A stretch of DNA of 64,000 nucleotides from positions 7,874,001 to 7,938,000 of the forward strand of contig NZ_CP097263.1 in NCBI RefSeq assembly GCF_028622115.1, written 5' to 3'. Below are positions 1 to 13,211 of the stretch, piece after piece (the stretch's first letter is position 1; each line of letters opens with the position of its first letter). Made by a program: the position numbers and the translations under genes. The notes beneath the pieces were generated by a model that saw only the letters and a program-made list of their open reading frames with translations, made no database searches and was not told where the DNA came from. This DNA comes from Kutzneria chonburiensis. GTDB lineage: Bacteria > Actinomycetota > Actinomycetes > Mycobacteriales > Pseudonocardiaceae.

Positions 1-67
1 GACACGAAGTCGTGCACACGTCGACCTTGGCTTGCATTGCCCGGTAGGGCGGGAGCACCGTGCTGCC

Positions 68-1594
68 ATGACCACCATGGGGTATCCGGCGACCGGTGTG
101 CGCTGGGGCAGCGCGCAGGCACGGGGCGTGCTTGCCGCCACCGTCTGCGGCTCCGGCATGGCGATGCTGGACGGCACCATCGTCAACGTCGCGCTGCCCA
201 AGATCGGCGCGGAGTTCGGCGCGTCGGTCACCGGGTTGCAGTGGGTGCTCGACGGCTACCTGCTGTCGCTGGCCTCGCTGATCCTGGTCGCCGGCTCGCT
301 CGGCGACCGCTACGGCCGGCGGCGCATGTTCGAGGTGGGCGTGGTCTGGTTCGGCCTGGCTTCGGTGCTGTGCGGCCTCGCGCCGACCACCGGGGTGCTG
401 GTGGCCGCGCGGGTGCTCCAGGGCATCGGCGGGGCGCTGCTGACCCCGGGTTCGCTGGCCATCCTCCAGTCGGCCTTCGCCCACGACGACCGGGCCCGGG
501 CCATCGGCGCGTGGTCCGGCCTGGGCGGCGTGGCCACCGCGGTCGGGCCGCTGGTCGGCGGCCTGCTCATCCAGGCCTGGAGCTGGCGGCTGGCCTTCCT
601 GGTCAACGTGCCCGTCGCCGTGCTGTGCATCTACCTGTGCCGTCGGTACGTGCCGGAGTCCAAGGACGCCGAGATGACCGGCCGTCCGGAGATCCTCGGC
701 ACGGTGCTGTGTGCGCTGGGGCTGGCCGGCGTGACCGGGGCGCTGGTCGAGGGGCCGGCCCGCGGCATGGGCGATCCGATCGTGCTGGTGGCGTTGGTCG
801 TCGGCGTGGCGTCGCTGGCCGGGTTCTGCGTGCTCCAGCTCCGTGAGCGCAATCCGCTGGTGCCGCCCGACCTGTTCGCCAACCGCACGTTCACCGTGGC
901 CAACCTGCTGACGTTCCTGCTGTACGCGGCGCTCGGCGGCGTGATGATGTTGATGGTCATGCAGTTGCAGGTGTCGCTGCACTACCCGCCGGTGTTCGCC
1001 GGACTGGCCGGGCTGCCGATCACCGTGATCATGCTTCTGCTGTCGGCCCAGTCCGGCAAGCTGGCCCAGCGCATCGGGCCGCGGGTGCAGCTCATCGTCG
1101 GGCCGATCCTGGTCGGCGTGGGCATGGTGATGTTGCGTTGGGCCGTGCCCGGTGCGTCGTACCTGACCGGGGTGCTGCCCGGTGTCGTGGTGTTCGGCCT
1201 GGGCCTGCTGCTGGCCGTCGCCCCCGTCACGGCCACAGTGTTGGCCGCCGCGCCGGACCGACACGCCGGCGTGGCCTCCGGCGTGAACAACGCCGTGGCC
1301 CGGACCGGCTCCCTGCTCGCGGTGGCCGTGCTGCCCGCCGCCGCCGGCATCACCGGCGAGCGGTACAGCGATCCGGCCGCGCTCACCGCCGGCTGGCAGA
1401 TGGCTTTGCTGATTTGCGCAATCGCCGCCGTGCTGGGCGGTCTGACCGCGTTTTTCATCGACAACAAGGTTCTGGGCCAGCCGACTACGCCGTCCGTTGT
1501 CGAGGATTCCCCGCATCCGGGGGATTGCCTGCACTGTGGCGTGGAAGGGCCGCCGACCCACGTGGTGCCGATTCGATCGTCCATAGTGGACTGA
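68..1594 (+). CDS. DHA2-family MFS drug efflux transporter
   Basis: Proton-driven efflux pump of the major facilitator superfamily, 14-helix EmrB/QacA-like group, in the cytoplasmic membrane. The 508-residue protein is almost wholly hydrophobic helices. Helix 1 holds LDGTIVNVALP, typical of DHA2. Residues 76-86 (GSLGDRYGRRR) are MFS motif A, and GPLVGGLL in helix 5 is the motif C region found in antiporters. The hydrophilic tail has a CLHC pair. ATG 68 is chosen; an in-frame ATG at 32 would add 12 polar residues with no better ribosome site. The substrate cannot be read from sequence. The next gene follows after about 90 bp in the same direction. Confidence 0.88.
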   Translation: MTTMGYPATGVRWGSAQARGVLAATVCGSGMAMLDGTIVNVALPKIGAEFGASVTGLQWVLDGYLLSLASLILVAGSLGDRYGRRRMFEVGVVWFGLASVLCGLAPTTGVLVAARVLQGIGGALLTPGSLAILQSAFAHDDRARAIGAWSGLGGVATAVGPLVGGLLIQAWSWRLAFLVNVPVAVLCIYLCRRYVPESKDAEMTGRPEILGTVLCALGLAGVTGALVEGPARGMGDPIVLVALVVGVASLAGFCVLQLRERNPLVPPDLFANRTFTVANLLTFLLYAALGGVMMLMVMQLQVSLHYPPVFAGLAGLPITVIMLLLSAQSGKLAQRIGPRVQLIVGPILVGVGMVMLRWAVPGASYLTGVLPGVVVFGLGLLLAVAPVTATVLAAAPDRHAGVASGVNNAVARTGSLLAVAVLPAAAGITGERYSDPAALTAGWQMALLICAIAAVLGGLTAFFIDNKVLGQPTTPSVVEDSPHPGDCLHCGVEGPPTHVVPIRSSIVD

Positions 1595-1681
1595 ACAGCG
1601 TGTTCGTGCTCACGATCCTCCAACCCCGGGAGTGCCCGCCGCGTCTTGTGCGTTGGTAGATGCGGTAGGGGATTGGGAGAG

Positions 1682-2344
1682 ATGAGCAAGGAGCAGGGCA
1701 CGAAGTCGCTGGACATCAAGCCGACCCAGGTCGCGGCGGGCGCGTTGGCGTCGGTCACCGCGGCCGTGTTGGGCTCTCAGCTGGGGGTCGCCGGCACGGT
1801 TGCCGGCGCCGGGCTGGCCAGCATCGTCGGCACCGTGGGCACGGCCATGTACGAGCGTTCCATCCACGCCGCTCGTACCCGGGTCACCGCCCGGATCAAG
1901 ACCGAGGAGCCTCCCGTCGGCGCGTCCCACGACGCCGAGACGGTTCGGCTCACCGTCGCGCCGCCGCCCGAGGAGCCGGTCAAGCGCCGCTGGCCCATGT
2001 TGGCCGGCGCCGTCGCCGCTGCCTTCCTGCTCGGCATGGGCGTGTTGACCGGCGTCGAGCTGCTCGACGGCCACGCCACCTCCGGCAACGGCCAGCGCAC
2101 CACCGTCGGCGCCTTGTTCGGGCAGCCGGGGCAGGGCAGCACTCCGCCTCCGTCCAGCACCACGCCGACCAGCACGTCACAGACGCCCACGTCGACCACC
2201 ACCCCGACGACCACCTCCAGCACGCCGCCGTCGTCGACCTCGACCAGCACGTCCACCTCGACGAGCACGTCGACCACCACCACGACGACGACCGGGCAGC
2301 AGCCGACGGGCACCAGCGGCAACCCGCCGCCCGGGGCGAACTGA
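1682..2344 (+). CDS. Single-pass membrane protein with Thr/Ser/Pro-rich tail
   Basis: Function unknown. The 220-residue protein begins with a polar stretch, then a Gly/Ala-rich segment (about residues 17-55, with SQLGVAGTVAGAG) seen in many small actinobacterial membrane proteins. A linker follows, then one clear transmembrane helix (about 107-127). The extracellular tail is almost only Thr, Ser and Pro in TST/TTTT repeats, a form that usually spans the cell wall. The start is ATG 1682 because AGGGG lies about 10 nt upstream; an earlier in-frame ATG at 1646 lacks such a site. The low-complexity tail is encoded by acg/acc/tcg repeats and could vary in length between strains. Confidence 0.7.
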   Translation: MSKEQGTKSLDIKPTQVAAGALASVTAAVLGSQLGVAGTVAGAGLASIVGTVGTAMYERSIHAARTRVTARIKTEEPPVGASHDAETVRLTVAPPPEEPVKRRWPMLAGAVAAAFLLGMGVLTGVELLDGHATSGNGQRTTVGALFGQPGQGSTPPPSSTTPTSTSQTPTSTTTPTTTSSTPPSSTSTSTSTSTSTSTTTTTTTGQQPTGTSGNPPPGAN

Positions 2345-2807
2345 CTAGCTCCTCGGAGCCCGGCTCGCCAGGGGCCAAGCGGGCTGCCGCCTTTTCGGGT
2401 AGTTCGACCGCCGCCGATAAGCCGAACGGTCAGGAGGGCGTCCGGACGGGCAACGGAACGCGCCCGGCGGTATGGAACAGCATTTATGCGCGACGTTACT
2501 TAAACGTCAAGTGTTAACCGCTACGCGTCGTACCCACGCGGTCGGATCATGTGACACGCTTTGCGCCCGATCGGACTCTCCGCCGAAGGACATTCGGCGG
2601 CGTGCCCAACGGATCGGATGTCTTCTGGGGGAGGCGAATTTGGCGGCTGTGGCAGCGACGACCCATGCGACTCGAAGAGTCAGAGATGGGGGAAGGTGGG
2701 GCGACCCCTGCCGCCGCCCCACCGCCCGTCCCCCTGAAAGGCTCGGGAAGGGGTCCCTGCAACCGCCACTCCCGAGTCCCCGCATCCGAAGATGAGGGAG
2801 ACGTCTG
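2345..2807. other. Intergenic region without a supported gene
   Basis: No convincing gene in 463 bp. The ORFs here have random-looking composition and match nothing on either strand. A small hairpin GACTC-GAA-GAGTC lies at 2671-2683. The region probably holds the promoter and a long leader of the protease gene. GAGGGAGA about 6-8 nt before ATG 2808 is that gene's ribosome site. Confidence 0.5.
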
Positions 2808-3965
2808 ATGAACCGCACTGCTGCGGCTCGGCTCACCGGCGCTGCCCTGTTGTTCATTGGCCTCGCCGCTACTGTCAGCGTACCGGCAGCGGCAGCCTCT
2901 GCGCCCGTCTCTGTCGATACGTCCACGAATGGTGTGGTCATATCACCCGATGTAGCGACCGCGCTGAGCCGCGATCTGGGGTTGTCACCCGCCCGGGCGA
3001 TGGCCAGGTTCGCCCGGCAGGATCGCGCCGATGCCCAGGTCGCAACCCTGCGCACAGTCCTCGGGCCGATCTTCGGCGGCTCCTGGTTCGACGCGGCGTC
3101 CGGCCAGGCCGTGGTGGCAGTGACTGACGTCACATTTGTGACGCGCGTGCGCGCGGCGGGTGTTGAGGCAAGGGTCGTCACCCGAACGGACGCACAGCTG
3201 GCGGCCGTCGCGGACGGACTTCGTCAGGTGCCGGTGCCGACGGGAGTCGTCGGCTGGTACGTCGACCTGCCGACCGACCAGGTCGTGGTCCAGGTTCTCG
3301 ACCATTCGCCGGCCACCGAGGCGTTCGTCCGGACTGCGGGAACGGCCGCGCGGACGGAGATCGTGGCGGAGCGGCCGAGGCCGCTGTACGCCGTTCGCGG
3401 CGGCGACGCGTGGTACGGCTCGAACTTCCGGTGCTCGGTCGGATTCAGCGCGACCGACGCCGCCGGCGGCAAGCACTTCGTCACCGCCGGGCACTGCACG
3501 GCCGGCGGCGGTAGTGCATTCGGGTACAACCAGGTTTCACTCGGTCGGATCAACGGCTCGCACTTCGGCTCCGGCGGCGACTACGGCAAGGTCGACGTGA
3601 CCAGCGGGCAGTGGACGCTGGCCGGCACGGTGGCCGGCGCCAGCGGTTCCGTCGCGGTCAAAGGCGCGGCCGAAGCGGCCGTCGGCGCGACGGTCTGCCG
3701 CTCCGGCTCCACCACCGGCTGGCACTGCGGCACCATCCAGGCCAAGAACCAGACCGTCGTCTACCAGCAGGGCACGGTCACCGGCCTGACCAAGACCAAC
3801 GTCTGCGCCGAGCCCGGCGACTCCGGCGGCGCGTGGATCAGCGGCGGCCAGGCCCAGGGCGTCACCTCCGGCGGCTCCGGCGACTGCACCCACGGCGGCA
3901 CCACGTACTTCAGCCCGGTGGCCCCGGCGCTGAACACCTATGGACTACGGCTCGTGACGAGCTGA
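2808..3965 (+). CDS. Secreted S1 serine protease (streptogrisin/alpha-lytic type)
   Basis: Extracellular chymotrypsin-fold endopeptidase made as a pre-pro-enzyme. Residues 1-31 form a signal peptide (short basic N-terminus, hydrophobic core, AAASA). A prodomain of about 150 residues follows, like the folding-helper segment of alpha-lytic protease and streptogrisins. The mature domain has the full triad: His229 (TAGHC), Asp258 (GGDYGKVDV) and Ser339 (EPGDSGG). Paired cysteines (FRC/GHC, VCRSG/WHC, NVC/GDC) match the usual disulfides. At 385 residues it is a normal family length. ATG 2808 has a good GAGGGAGA ribosome site. A strong terminator follows the stop, so it is probably transcribed alone. 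Likely role: protein scavenging. Confidence 0.93.
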   Translation: MNRTAAARLTGAALLFIGLAATVSVPAAAASAPVSVDTSTNGVVISPDVATALSRDLGLSPARAMARFARQDRADAQVATLRTVLGPIFGGSWFDAASGQAVVAVTDVTFVTRVRAAGVEARVVTRTDAQLAAVADGLRQVPVPTGVVGWYVDLPTDQVVVQVLDHSPATEAFVRTAGTAARTEIVAERPRPLYAVRGGDAWYGSNFRCSVGFSATDAAGGKHFVTAGHCTAGGGSAFGYNQVSLGRINGSHFGSGGDYGKVDVTSGQWTLAGTVAGASGSVAVKGAAEAAVGATVCRSGSTTGWHCGTIQAKNQTVVYQQGTVTGLTKTNVCAEPGDSGGAWISGGQAQGVTSGGSGDCTHGGTTYFSPVAPALNTYGLRLVTS

Positions 3966-3997
3966 TTCCCCGGTGGGCTCCCCTGCAAGCCCACCTC

Positions 3998-4048
3998 CGC
4001 CCCGGCGGCCGGCACCCCTCCCTGCACGCCGGCCGCCGGGGCGTCTTT
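3998..4048 (+). terminator. Rho-independent-type terminator after the protease
   Basis: A perfect GC-rich 15-bp stem (3999-4013 pairs with 4028-4042) with a 14-nt loop is followed by GTCTTTTG. It lies 33 bp after the protease stop codon. Confidence 0.8.
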
Positions 4049-4056
4049 TGCTCTAC

Positions 4057-6964
<2,908 letters not shown>

Positions 6965-6976
6965 GTCATCATGAAC

Positions 6977-6994
6977 GGTAGGTGACCACCTACC
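6977..6994. promoter_or_regulatory. Palindromic operator candidate before marR
   Basis: Perfect 8-bp arms GGTAGGTG and CACCTACC with a 2-bp spacer, 16 bp before the marR start. MarR proteins bind such short palindromes and often control themselves, so autoregulation is likely. Not tested. Confidence 0.55.
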
Positions 6995-7009
6995 CGAGGA
7001 GTGAGTGTC

Positions 7010-7450
7010 GTGGCGATGTCGACGACGACGGCTACGGTCGACGAGACCACGCGGCTGTACCTGGCGGTCGGCCGGCTGTCCCGGATCCTGCGCCGCAGCG
7101 GGTCGCCCGGCCTCGGCCAGGGCTCGATCTCGGCCCTGGCCACGCTGGCCTACAAGGGTCCGATGCGGCTGGGCGACCTGGCCGCCCGCGAGGGGGTGGC
7201 CCCGCCGACGCTGTCGCGGATCATCGCCGCGCTGGTCGAGTCCGGCTACGTGATGCGGGAGGCCGACCCGCAGGACGGCCGGGCCTCGCTGGTGCGGGCG
7301 ACGGCGGCCGGCGAGCAGATCATCGCCGGGGTCCGCTCCGAGCGGCTGCACGAGCTGCACAACCGCCTGGAGCGGCTGACCGAGGAGCAGCGGACCGCGC
7401 TGGCCGCCGCCGTGCCGGCGCTGGAGGCGCTAGTGGCCGAGGACGTCTAG
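7010..7450 (+). CDS. MarR-family transcriptional regulator
   Basis: Winged-helix DNA-binding dimer of 146 residues. It has the MarR core MRLGDLAAREGVAPPTLSRIIAALVESGYVMR followed by the wing DPQDGRASLVRAT, with helical dimer ends. GTG 7010 is preferred because AGGAG (6996-7000) lies 9 nt upstream; GTG 7001 and ATG 7016 are also in frame. Its 3' end overlaps the convergent oxidoreductase gene by 21 bp. The ligand is unknown. Confidence 0.88.
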   Translation: MAMSTTTATVDETTRLYLAVGRLSRILRRSGSPGLGQGSISALATLAYKGPMRLGDLAAREGVAPPTLSRIIAALVESGYVMREADPQDGRASLVRATAAGEQIIAGVRSERLHELHNRLERLTEEQRTALAAAVPALEALVAEDV

Positions 7451-8368
7451 CACCAGCTTGCCGGTGAGCTGGTTGGCCGCGCCGAGCTCGTGCGCCTTGC
7501 CGGCCTCGGCCAGCGGCAGCACCTGGTCGACGCGGACGGTCAGCTTGCCCGCGGTGATCAGGTCGACCAGGCCTTCGAGCCCACGCTGGTCGGGCTCGAC
7601 GAGGATGCCGGTGGCGCGCACGCCGTGCTGCGCGGCCTTGGCCGCCAGCTCCTCGCTGACGCCGCCGGGCACCGCGAACACCGTGCCGCCGGGCTTGAGC
7701 ACGTCCACCGAGCGCAGCGCGTTGTCGCCGCCGATCAGGTCGAAAACGACGTCGACATCCCGCGCGACCTGCGTGAAGTCGGTGGTGGTGTAGTCGATCG
7801 GCTCGTCGACGCCGATGCCGCGCAGGAACTCGTGCTTGACCGCGCGGCCGGTGCCGTAGACGTAGGCGCCGCGGGCCTTGGCGATCTGCACGGCCAGGTG
7901 TCCGACACCGCCGGCCGCGGCATGCACGAGGACCCGCTGCCCGGCCTGCACCTGGACGTCGTCGACCAGCGCCTGCCACGCGGTCAGGCCGGCCAGCGGC
8001 AGCGCCGCGGCCTCGAAGTGGCTGAGCCCGGCCGGCTTGCGTACGAACTGCCGCGACGGGGCGACCACGTACTCGCCGTAGCCGCCGGCCTCCTTCGGGA
8101 ACAGCGGCATGCCCAGCACCTCGTCACCCGGCTTGAGCCAGCTGACGCCGAAGCCGACCTGCTCCACCGTGCCGGACACGTCCCAGCCCAGCACGAACGG
8201 CGGCGTGCCCAGGAACACGCCGTGCTCCCGGGTCTTCCAGTCCACCGGGTTCACGCCGGCCGCGTTGACCCGCACGAGGATCTCCGTCGGCCCCGGCTCG
8301 GGTCGCTCGACCTCGACCACCTTGAGCACGTCGGTCCCGCCGAGCTCGGTCTGGCGCACGACTCGCAT
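7430..8368 (-). CDS. NADP-dependent zinc-free quinone oxidoreductase-like enzyme
   Basis: Medium-chain dehydrogenase/reductase of 312 residues. It has a GroES-like N-terminal domain (ILVRVNAAGVNPVDWKTREHG, LGWDVSGTVEQVG) and a Rossmann domain with HAAAGGVGHLAVQIAKARGA. No catalytic or structural zinc cysteines are seen. Such enzymes reduce quinones or enones with NADPH. The start is ATG 8368 with GAAGGGACAG upstream. It is divergent from an HxlR regulator with a shared operator, the common layout for a redox- or electrophile-induced reductase. It ends inside marR. Confidence 0.88.
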   Translation of the reverse strand: MRVVRQTELGGTDVLKVVEVERPEPGPTEILVRVNAAGVNPVDWKTREHGVFLGTPPFVLGWDVSGTVEQVGFGVSWLKPGDEVLGMPLFPKEAGGYGEYVVAPSRQFVRKPAGLSHFEAAALPLAGLTAWQALVDDVQVQAGQRVLVHAAAGGVGHLAVQIAKARGAYVYGTGRAVKHEFLRGIGVDEPIDYTTTDFTQVARDVDVVFDLIGGDNALRSVDVLKPGGTVFAVPGGVSEELAAKAAQHGVRATGILVEPDQRGLEGLVDLITAGKLTVRVDQVLPLAEAGKAHELGAANQLTGKLVLDVLGH

Positions 8369-8434
8369 CTCGATCTGTCCCTTCCCATCGGTTGACTGCT
8401 CAGTCATCCTGGGGGAGCTGGTACACAACCGCTA

Positions 8435-8461
8435 GTACGCACTAATTTGTAAAGTAGGTAC
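8435..8461. promoter_or_regulatory. HxlR operator candidate in the divergent promoter region
   Basis: Inverted repeat GTAC-NN-ACT at 8435-8443 and AGT-NN-GTAC at 8453-8461, with an AT-rich 9-nt centre. It lies 3 bp before the hxlR start and 66 bp before the reductase start. HxlR/YodB proteins bind TAC/GTA-rich palindromes of this size, so it probably represses both genes. Confidence 0.6.
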
Positions 8462-8464
8462 CTG

Positions 8465-8851
8465 ATGGATACCGCTTGGGACCCGTATCTTCTCGCCTGC
8501 CCGTGCCGAGACGTGCTGGACCTCGTGGCCAACAAATGGACCGCGCTGATGATCGGCAAGCTGGCCCAGCGGCCGCACCGGTTCGGCGAGCTGCGCCGCG
8601 AGGTGGCCGGTATCACGCCCAAGGTGCTCACCCAGAACCTGCGCAGCCTGGAGCGGGACGGCCTGATCAGCCGCAAGGTCTACCCGACGACGCCGCCGAG
8701 CGTCGAGTACGCGCTGACCCCGCTGGGCGAGAGCATCAGCGGCTACCTCATCGCCCTGAACAACTGGACCGCCGCCAACTTCAACGAGATCAAACGCTCC
8801 CGCGCCGCCTACGACGCCGCCCAGCAGACCGCGCCCCAGCCCGTCGGCTAA
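8465..8851 (+). CDS. HxlR-family winged-helix regulator
   Basis: 128-residue regulator. N-terminal CPCRDVLDLVANKWTALMI with two cysteines (CPC) is the HxlR start, where a cysteine often senses quinones or aldehydes. The helix-turn-helix is RFGELRREVAGITPKVLTQNLRSLERDGLI and the wing VEYALTPLG. The ATG at 8465 is close to the operator and any transcript start, so the leader is very short. By context it controls the divergent oxidoreductase. Confidence 0.9.
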   Translation: MDTAWDPYLLACPCRDVLDLVANKWTALMIGKLAQRPHRFGELRREVAGITPKVLTQNLRSLERDGLISRKVYPTTPPSVEYALTPLGESISGYLIALNNWTAANFNEIKRSRAAYDAAQQTAPQPVG

Positions 8852-8867
8852 CGGCAGCCTTTGACGC

Positions 8868-8916
8868 TTGGAAGGGGGCCTTCCTGCACTCGGAGTGTAG
8901 GAAGGCCCCCTTCCAA
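8868..8916. repeat. Perfect 18-bp inverted repeat between hxlR and thiD
   Basis: Arms 8868-8885 and 8899-8916 (core GGAAGGGGGCC/GGCCCCCTTCC) around a 13-nt loop, between two convergent genes and touching the thiD stop. Probably a two-way terminator. The AAGG-GGCC core is shared with the repeat at 15923 and its copy at 43962. Confidence 0.75.
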
Positions 8917-8919
8917 CAC

Positions 8920-9746
8920 TCAGAACTGCGCCTCGGAGAGGCGCCAGAAGTTGGAGACGGGGCCGGTGCCGTGGCCGAGGGGGTAGGCGTTGCGCACCGC
9001 CTGCACGATGAAGCGCTTGCCGAACTCGACCGCCGCCGGCATGGTCGCGCCCTTGGCCAGCGCCGAGGTGATCGACGAGGCCAGCGTGTCGCCGCTGCCG
9101 TGCGTGTGCTGGACGTCGAAACGCGGCCCCGGCAGCTCGATCACCGCCACGCCGTCGTACAGGATGTCCACGCACTCCGGGTCTTCACGCAGGTGCCCGG
9201 CCTTGATCAGCACCCACTGCGGTCCGAAGTCGAACATGGCCTTGGCCGCGTCGAGCATCTGGTCCCGGCGCCGGACGTCGATGCCGGTCAGCAGCCGCAC
9301 CTCGTCCAGGTTGGGCGTGACCAGCGACGCCCGCCGGAACAGCAGACTCTTCAAGCCGGCCAACGCGTTGTCGGCCAGCAGCTGGTCGCCGTGCATGGAC
9401 GCGGACACCGGGTCGACGACGAACGGGATCTTGTGGTCCCGGCCGATGCCGACCTTGTCGATCGTCGCCGCGATGGCCTCGATGATCGGCGCCGACGCCA
9501 GCATGCCGGTTTTCGCCGCCGTCACGCCGATGTCGGTCACCACCGCCTCGATCTGCGCGGCCACCACCTCGGGCGGGATCTCGTGGAAACCCGAGACCCC
9601 GACCGAGTTCTGCACGGTGACCGCGGTGACCGCGGTGGTGGCGTGCACGCCGCAGGCGAAGAACGTCCGGCAGTCGGCATGCACGCCCGCGCCACCGCCG
9701 GAATCCGTGCCGGCGATGGTCAATGCCCGAGGGGAGTAGCCCCCAT
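8920..9746 (-). CDS. thiD: HMP-phosphate kinase ThiD (N-terminal frame break)
   Basis: Phosphorylates hydroxymethylpyrimidine and HMP-phosphate for thiamine. The ribokinase-fold protein has TIAGTDSGGGAGVHADCRTF, VTAVTVQNS, VVDPVSASMHGDQLL, VTPNLDE and the anion-hole motif HGSGDTLASSI. As sequenced the frame is open only from TTG 9723. An ATG at 9746 directly follows the thiC TAA stop and reads MGATP, then loses frame. One extra base in the C/G runs at 9731-9744 gives MGATPPRALTIAG, the usual family start. I give the inferred full span; the second gene of the thiC operon. Confidence 0.9.
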
Positions 9747-11508
<1,762 letters not shown>

Positions 11509-11582
11509 TGTTCAGTTGTCGGCTCCCCGACGCTAGCGAATGCCGGCGGTTCCTGCCAGCCTCGGTCGCGTACCTTGTGCCG

Positions 11583-12215
11583 GTGGCAGACGATCAACCG
11601 TTTCCACCCGGCGCTCGACGGGCGGTCCGACCGACGGCGGTCATCGACTGCCCGGCCTGCGGCGAACTGGCCGGCCGCGGCTATCCGACGTGCCTGGTGT
11701 GCGCGGAGCTGGTCGACCAGTTCTGGACCCTGGACTGGCGGCCGCTGGTCGAGGTGTCCGGCATCCCGGAGCTGGAGCTGGCCGAGCTGGTGCTGCTGGA
11801 GGACGTCGGCAAGCTGCCGTGGACCTGCACCGACGTGGCCATGACGCTGCTGCGCTGCCAGACCTGCGGGGCCGAGCTGGGCACCGGCGACCTGCCTTGT
11901 ATGCGCTGCCGGGTGGCCGACGAGAACCGTTGGGCCTGGGACCACATGGGCTACCCGGAGCGGATGACCGGCAACGAGCACGCCATGCGGGTGGCCCGGA
12001 TGGTGCTGCGGGCCCCGCACCGCCAGCGGGAGACGATCGTCCAGGGCTGGCGGCTGACCATGCCGTTCCTGCTGCTCGGTGAGCTGCCGACGACCTCGCA
12101 GGCGCAGCGGATCCGGGCCCACGTGCTGGCCGAGCGCTACGACGAGCTGGTGCGGGCCCGCTCGCTGACCGACCTGGCCGGGCTGCCCAGCGTGCCGTGG
12201 CGGCGCGAGGCCTGA
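11583..12215 (+). CDS. Double zinc-ribbon protein of unknown function
   Basis: About 210 residues, not recognised by function. Two CxxC pairs (DCPAC...TCLVC and LRCQTC...PCMRC) suggest two zinc ribbons, with an acidic helical linker (LELAELVLLEDVGKLPW) and a helical C-terminal half. The reading frame stays open back to 11463, but that part is antisense to the thiC riboswitch, so I favour GTG 11583; GTG 11577 is also possible. TACCTT at 11571-11576 resembles a -10 box, but it is too close to either start for normal use. Cytosolic, no signal or membrane helix. Confidence 0.6.
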   Translation: MADDQPFPPGARRAVRPTAVIDCPACGELAGRGYPTCLVCAELVDQFWTLDWRPLVEVSGIPELELAELVLLEDVGKLPWTCTDVAMTLLRCQTCGAELGTGDLPCMRCRVADENRWAWDHMGYPERMTGNEHAMRVARMVLRAPHRQRETIVQGWRLTMPFLLLGELPTTSQAQRIRAHVLAERYDELVRARSLTDLAGLPSVPWRREA

Positions 12216-12260
12216 GTTCTGTACTTGCGGGTCCATTTTTGTCTTCCTAAGTTCGATGAC

Positions 12261-13211
12261 ATGCGAACAATCCACATCGAACGGCACGGCGGCCCGGAGG
12301 TCATGGCCTGGACCGAGCTCCCGGATCCGACGCCCGGACCAGGGCAAACGGTGGTGCGGCCGACGGCGATCGGCGTGAACTACATGGACATCGGCGCCCG
12401 GGAAACCGGCATGGGCGGCTGGGGCGCGCCGGTCACGTTGGGCGTGGAGGGCGCGGGCCGGGTGGTGGCCGTCGGCGACGGTGTCGAGCTGGCCGTCGGT
12501 GACCGGGTGGCCTGGTTCTACGTGCCGGGCAGCTACGCGGAGCTGGTCCTCGCGCCGGCATCGTCGCTGGTCAAGCTGCCCGACGACATCGAGGACGAGA
12601 CCGCGGCGGCGGTGATGATGCAGGGGCTGACCGCCAACCACTTCACCACCGAGACGTACGCGATCAAGCCGGGCGACACGGCGGTCGTGCACGCGGCGGC
12701 CGGCGGTGTCGGATCGATGCTGACCCAGATGATCAGGGCCCGTGGCGGTACCTCGATCGGCCTGGTGTCCCGGCCGGAAAAGATCTCCGCGGCCCGTACG
12801 GACCACGTGTTGGTGTCCAGCGGTGGCGGCTTCGAGGACCGGATCCGTGAGCTGACCGGAGGCGAAGGGGCGCACGTGGTCTACGACGGCGGTGGCGCGC
12901 CGACGTTCCGCTCCTCGCAGCTGTCGCTGCGCCGCCACGGCGTGCACGTCTACTACGGGCCGTTCATGGGCGTGCCGACGCTGACGCCGATGGACCTGCC
13001 CAACAGCATCCTGCTGTCGTACGCCGCGGTGGCCGACCACGTGCCGACGCGGGAGGCGCTGATCCGGCGCAGCAACGAGGTGTTCGACCTGGTCCGCAAC
13101 GGGCAGGTCAGCGTGCACATCGGCGGCCGCTACGCGCTCAGGGACGCCGCCAAGGCCCACGCCGACCTGGAATCCCGTGCCACCACGGGAAAACTGCTGC
13201 TAGTGCCGTAG
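12261..13211 (+). CDS. Quinone oxidoreductase (Qor-like), NADPH-dependent
   Basis: 316-residue zinc-free medium-chain reductase. The N-terminal half (MRTIHIERHGGPEVMAW, PTAIGVNYMDIGARETG) is typical of NADPH:quinone reductase. The nucleotide site is VVHAAAGGVGSMLTQMIRARG. A short glycine-rich loop replaces the usual spacing after SRPEKISAART, otherwise the fold is complete. ATG 12261 is chosen by similarity to Qor starts. It overlaps the convergent glycosyltransferase-like gene by 12 bp. Confidence 0.85.
   Translation: MRTIHIERHGGPEVMAWTELPDPTPGPGQTVVRPTAIGVNYMDIGARETGMGGWGAPVTLGVEGAGRVVAVGDGVELAVGDRVAWFYVPGSYAELVLAPASSLVKLPDDIEDETAAAVMMQGLTANHFTTETYAIKPGDTAVVHAAAGGVGSMLTQMIRARGGTSIGLVSRPEKISAARTDHVLVSSGGGFEDRIRELTGGEGAHVVYDGGGAPTFRSSQLSLRRHGVHVYYGPFMGVPTLTPMDLPNSILLSYAAVADHVPTREALIRRSNEVFDLVRNGQVSVHIGGRYALRDAAKAHADLESRATTGKLLLVP

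Noticed and set aside
2600-2690. Cyclic-di-AMP (ydaO) riboswitch before the protease
   Set aside because: A GGGGGAGGCGAATTTGG stretch looked similar, but the required conserved blocks and final pairing are missing.
2472-2795. Plus and minus ORFs in the gap before the protease
   Set aside because: Composition is random in all frames, no ribosome sites, no family pattern; the region reads as a leader.
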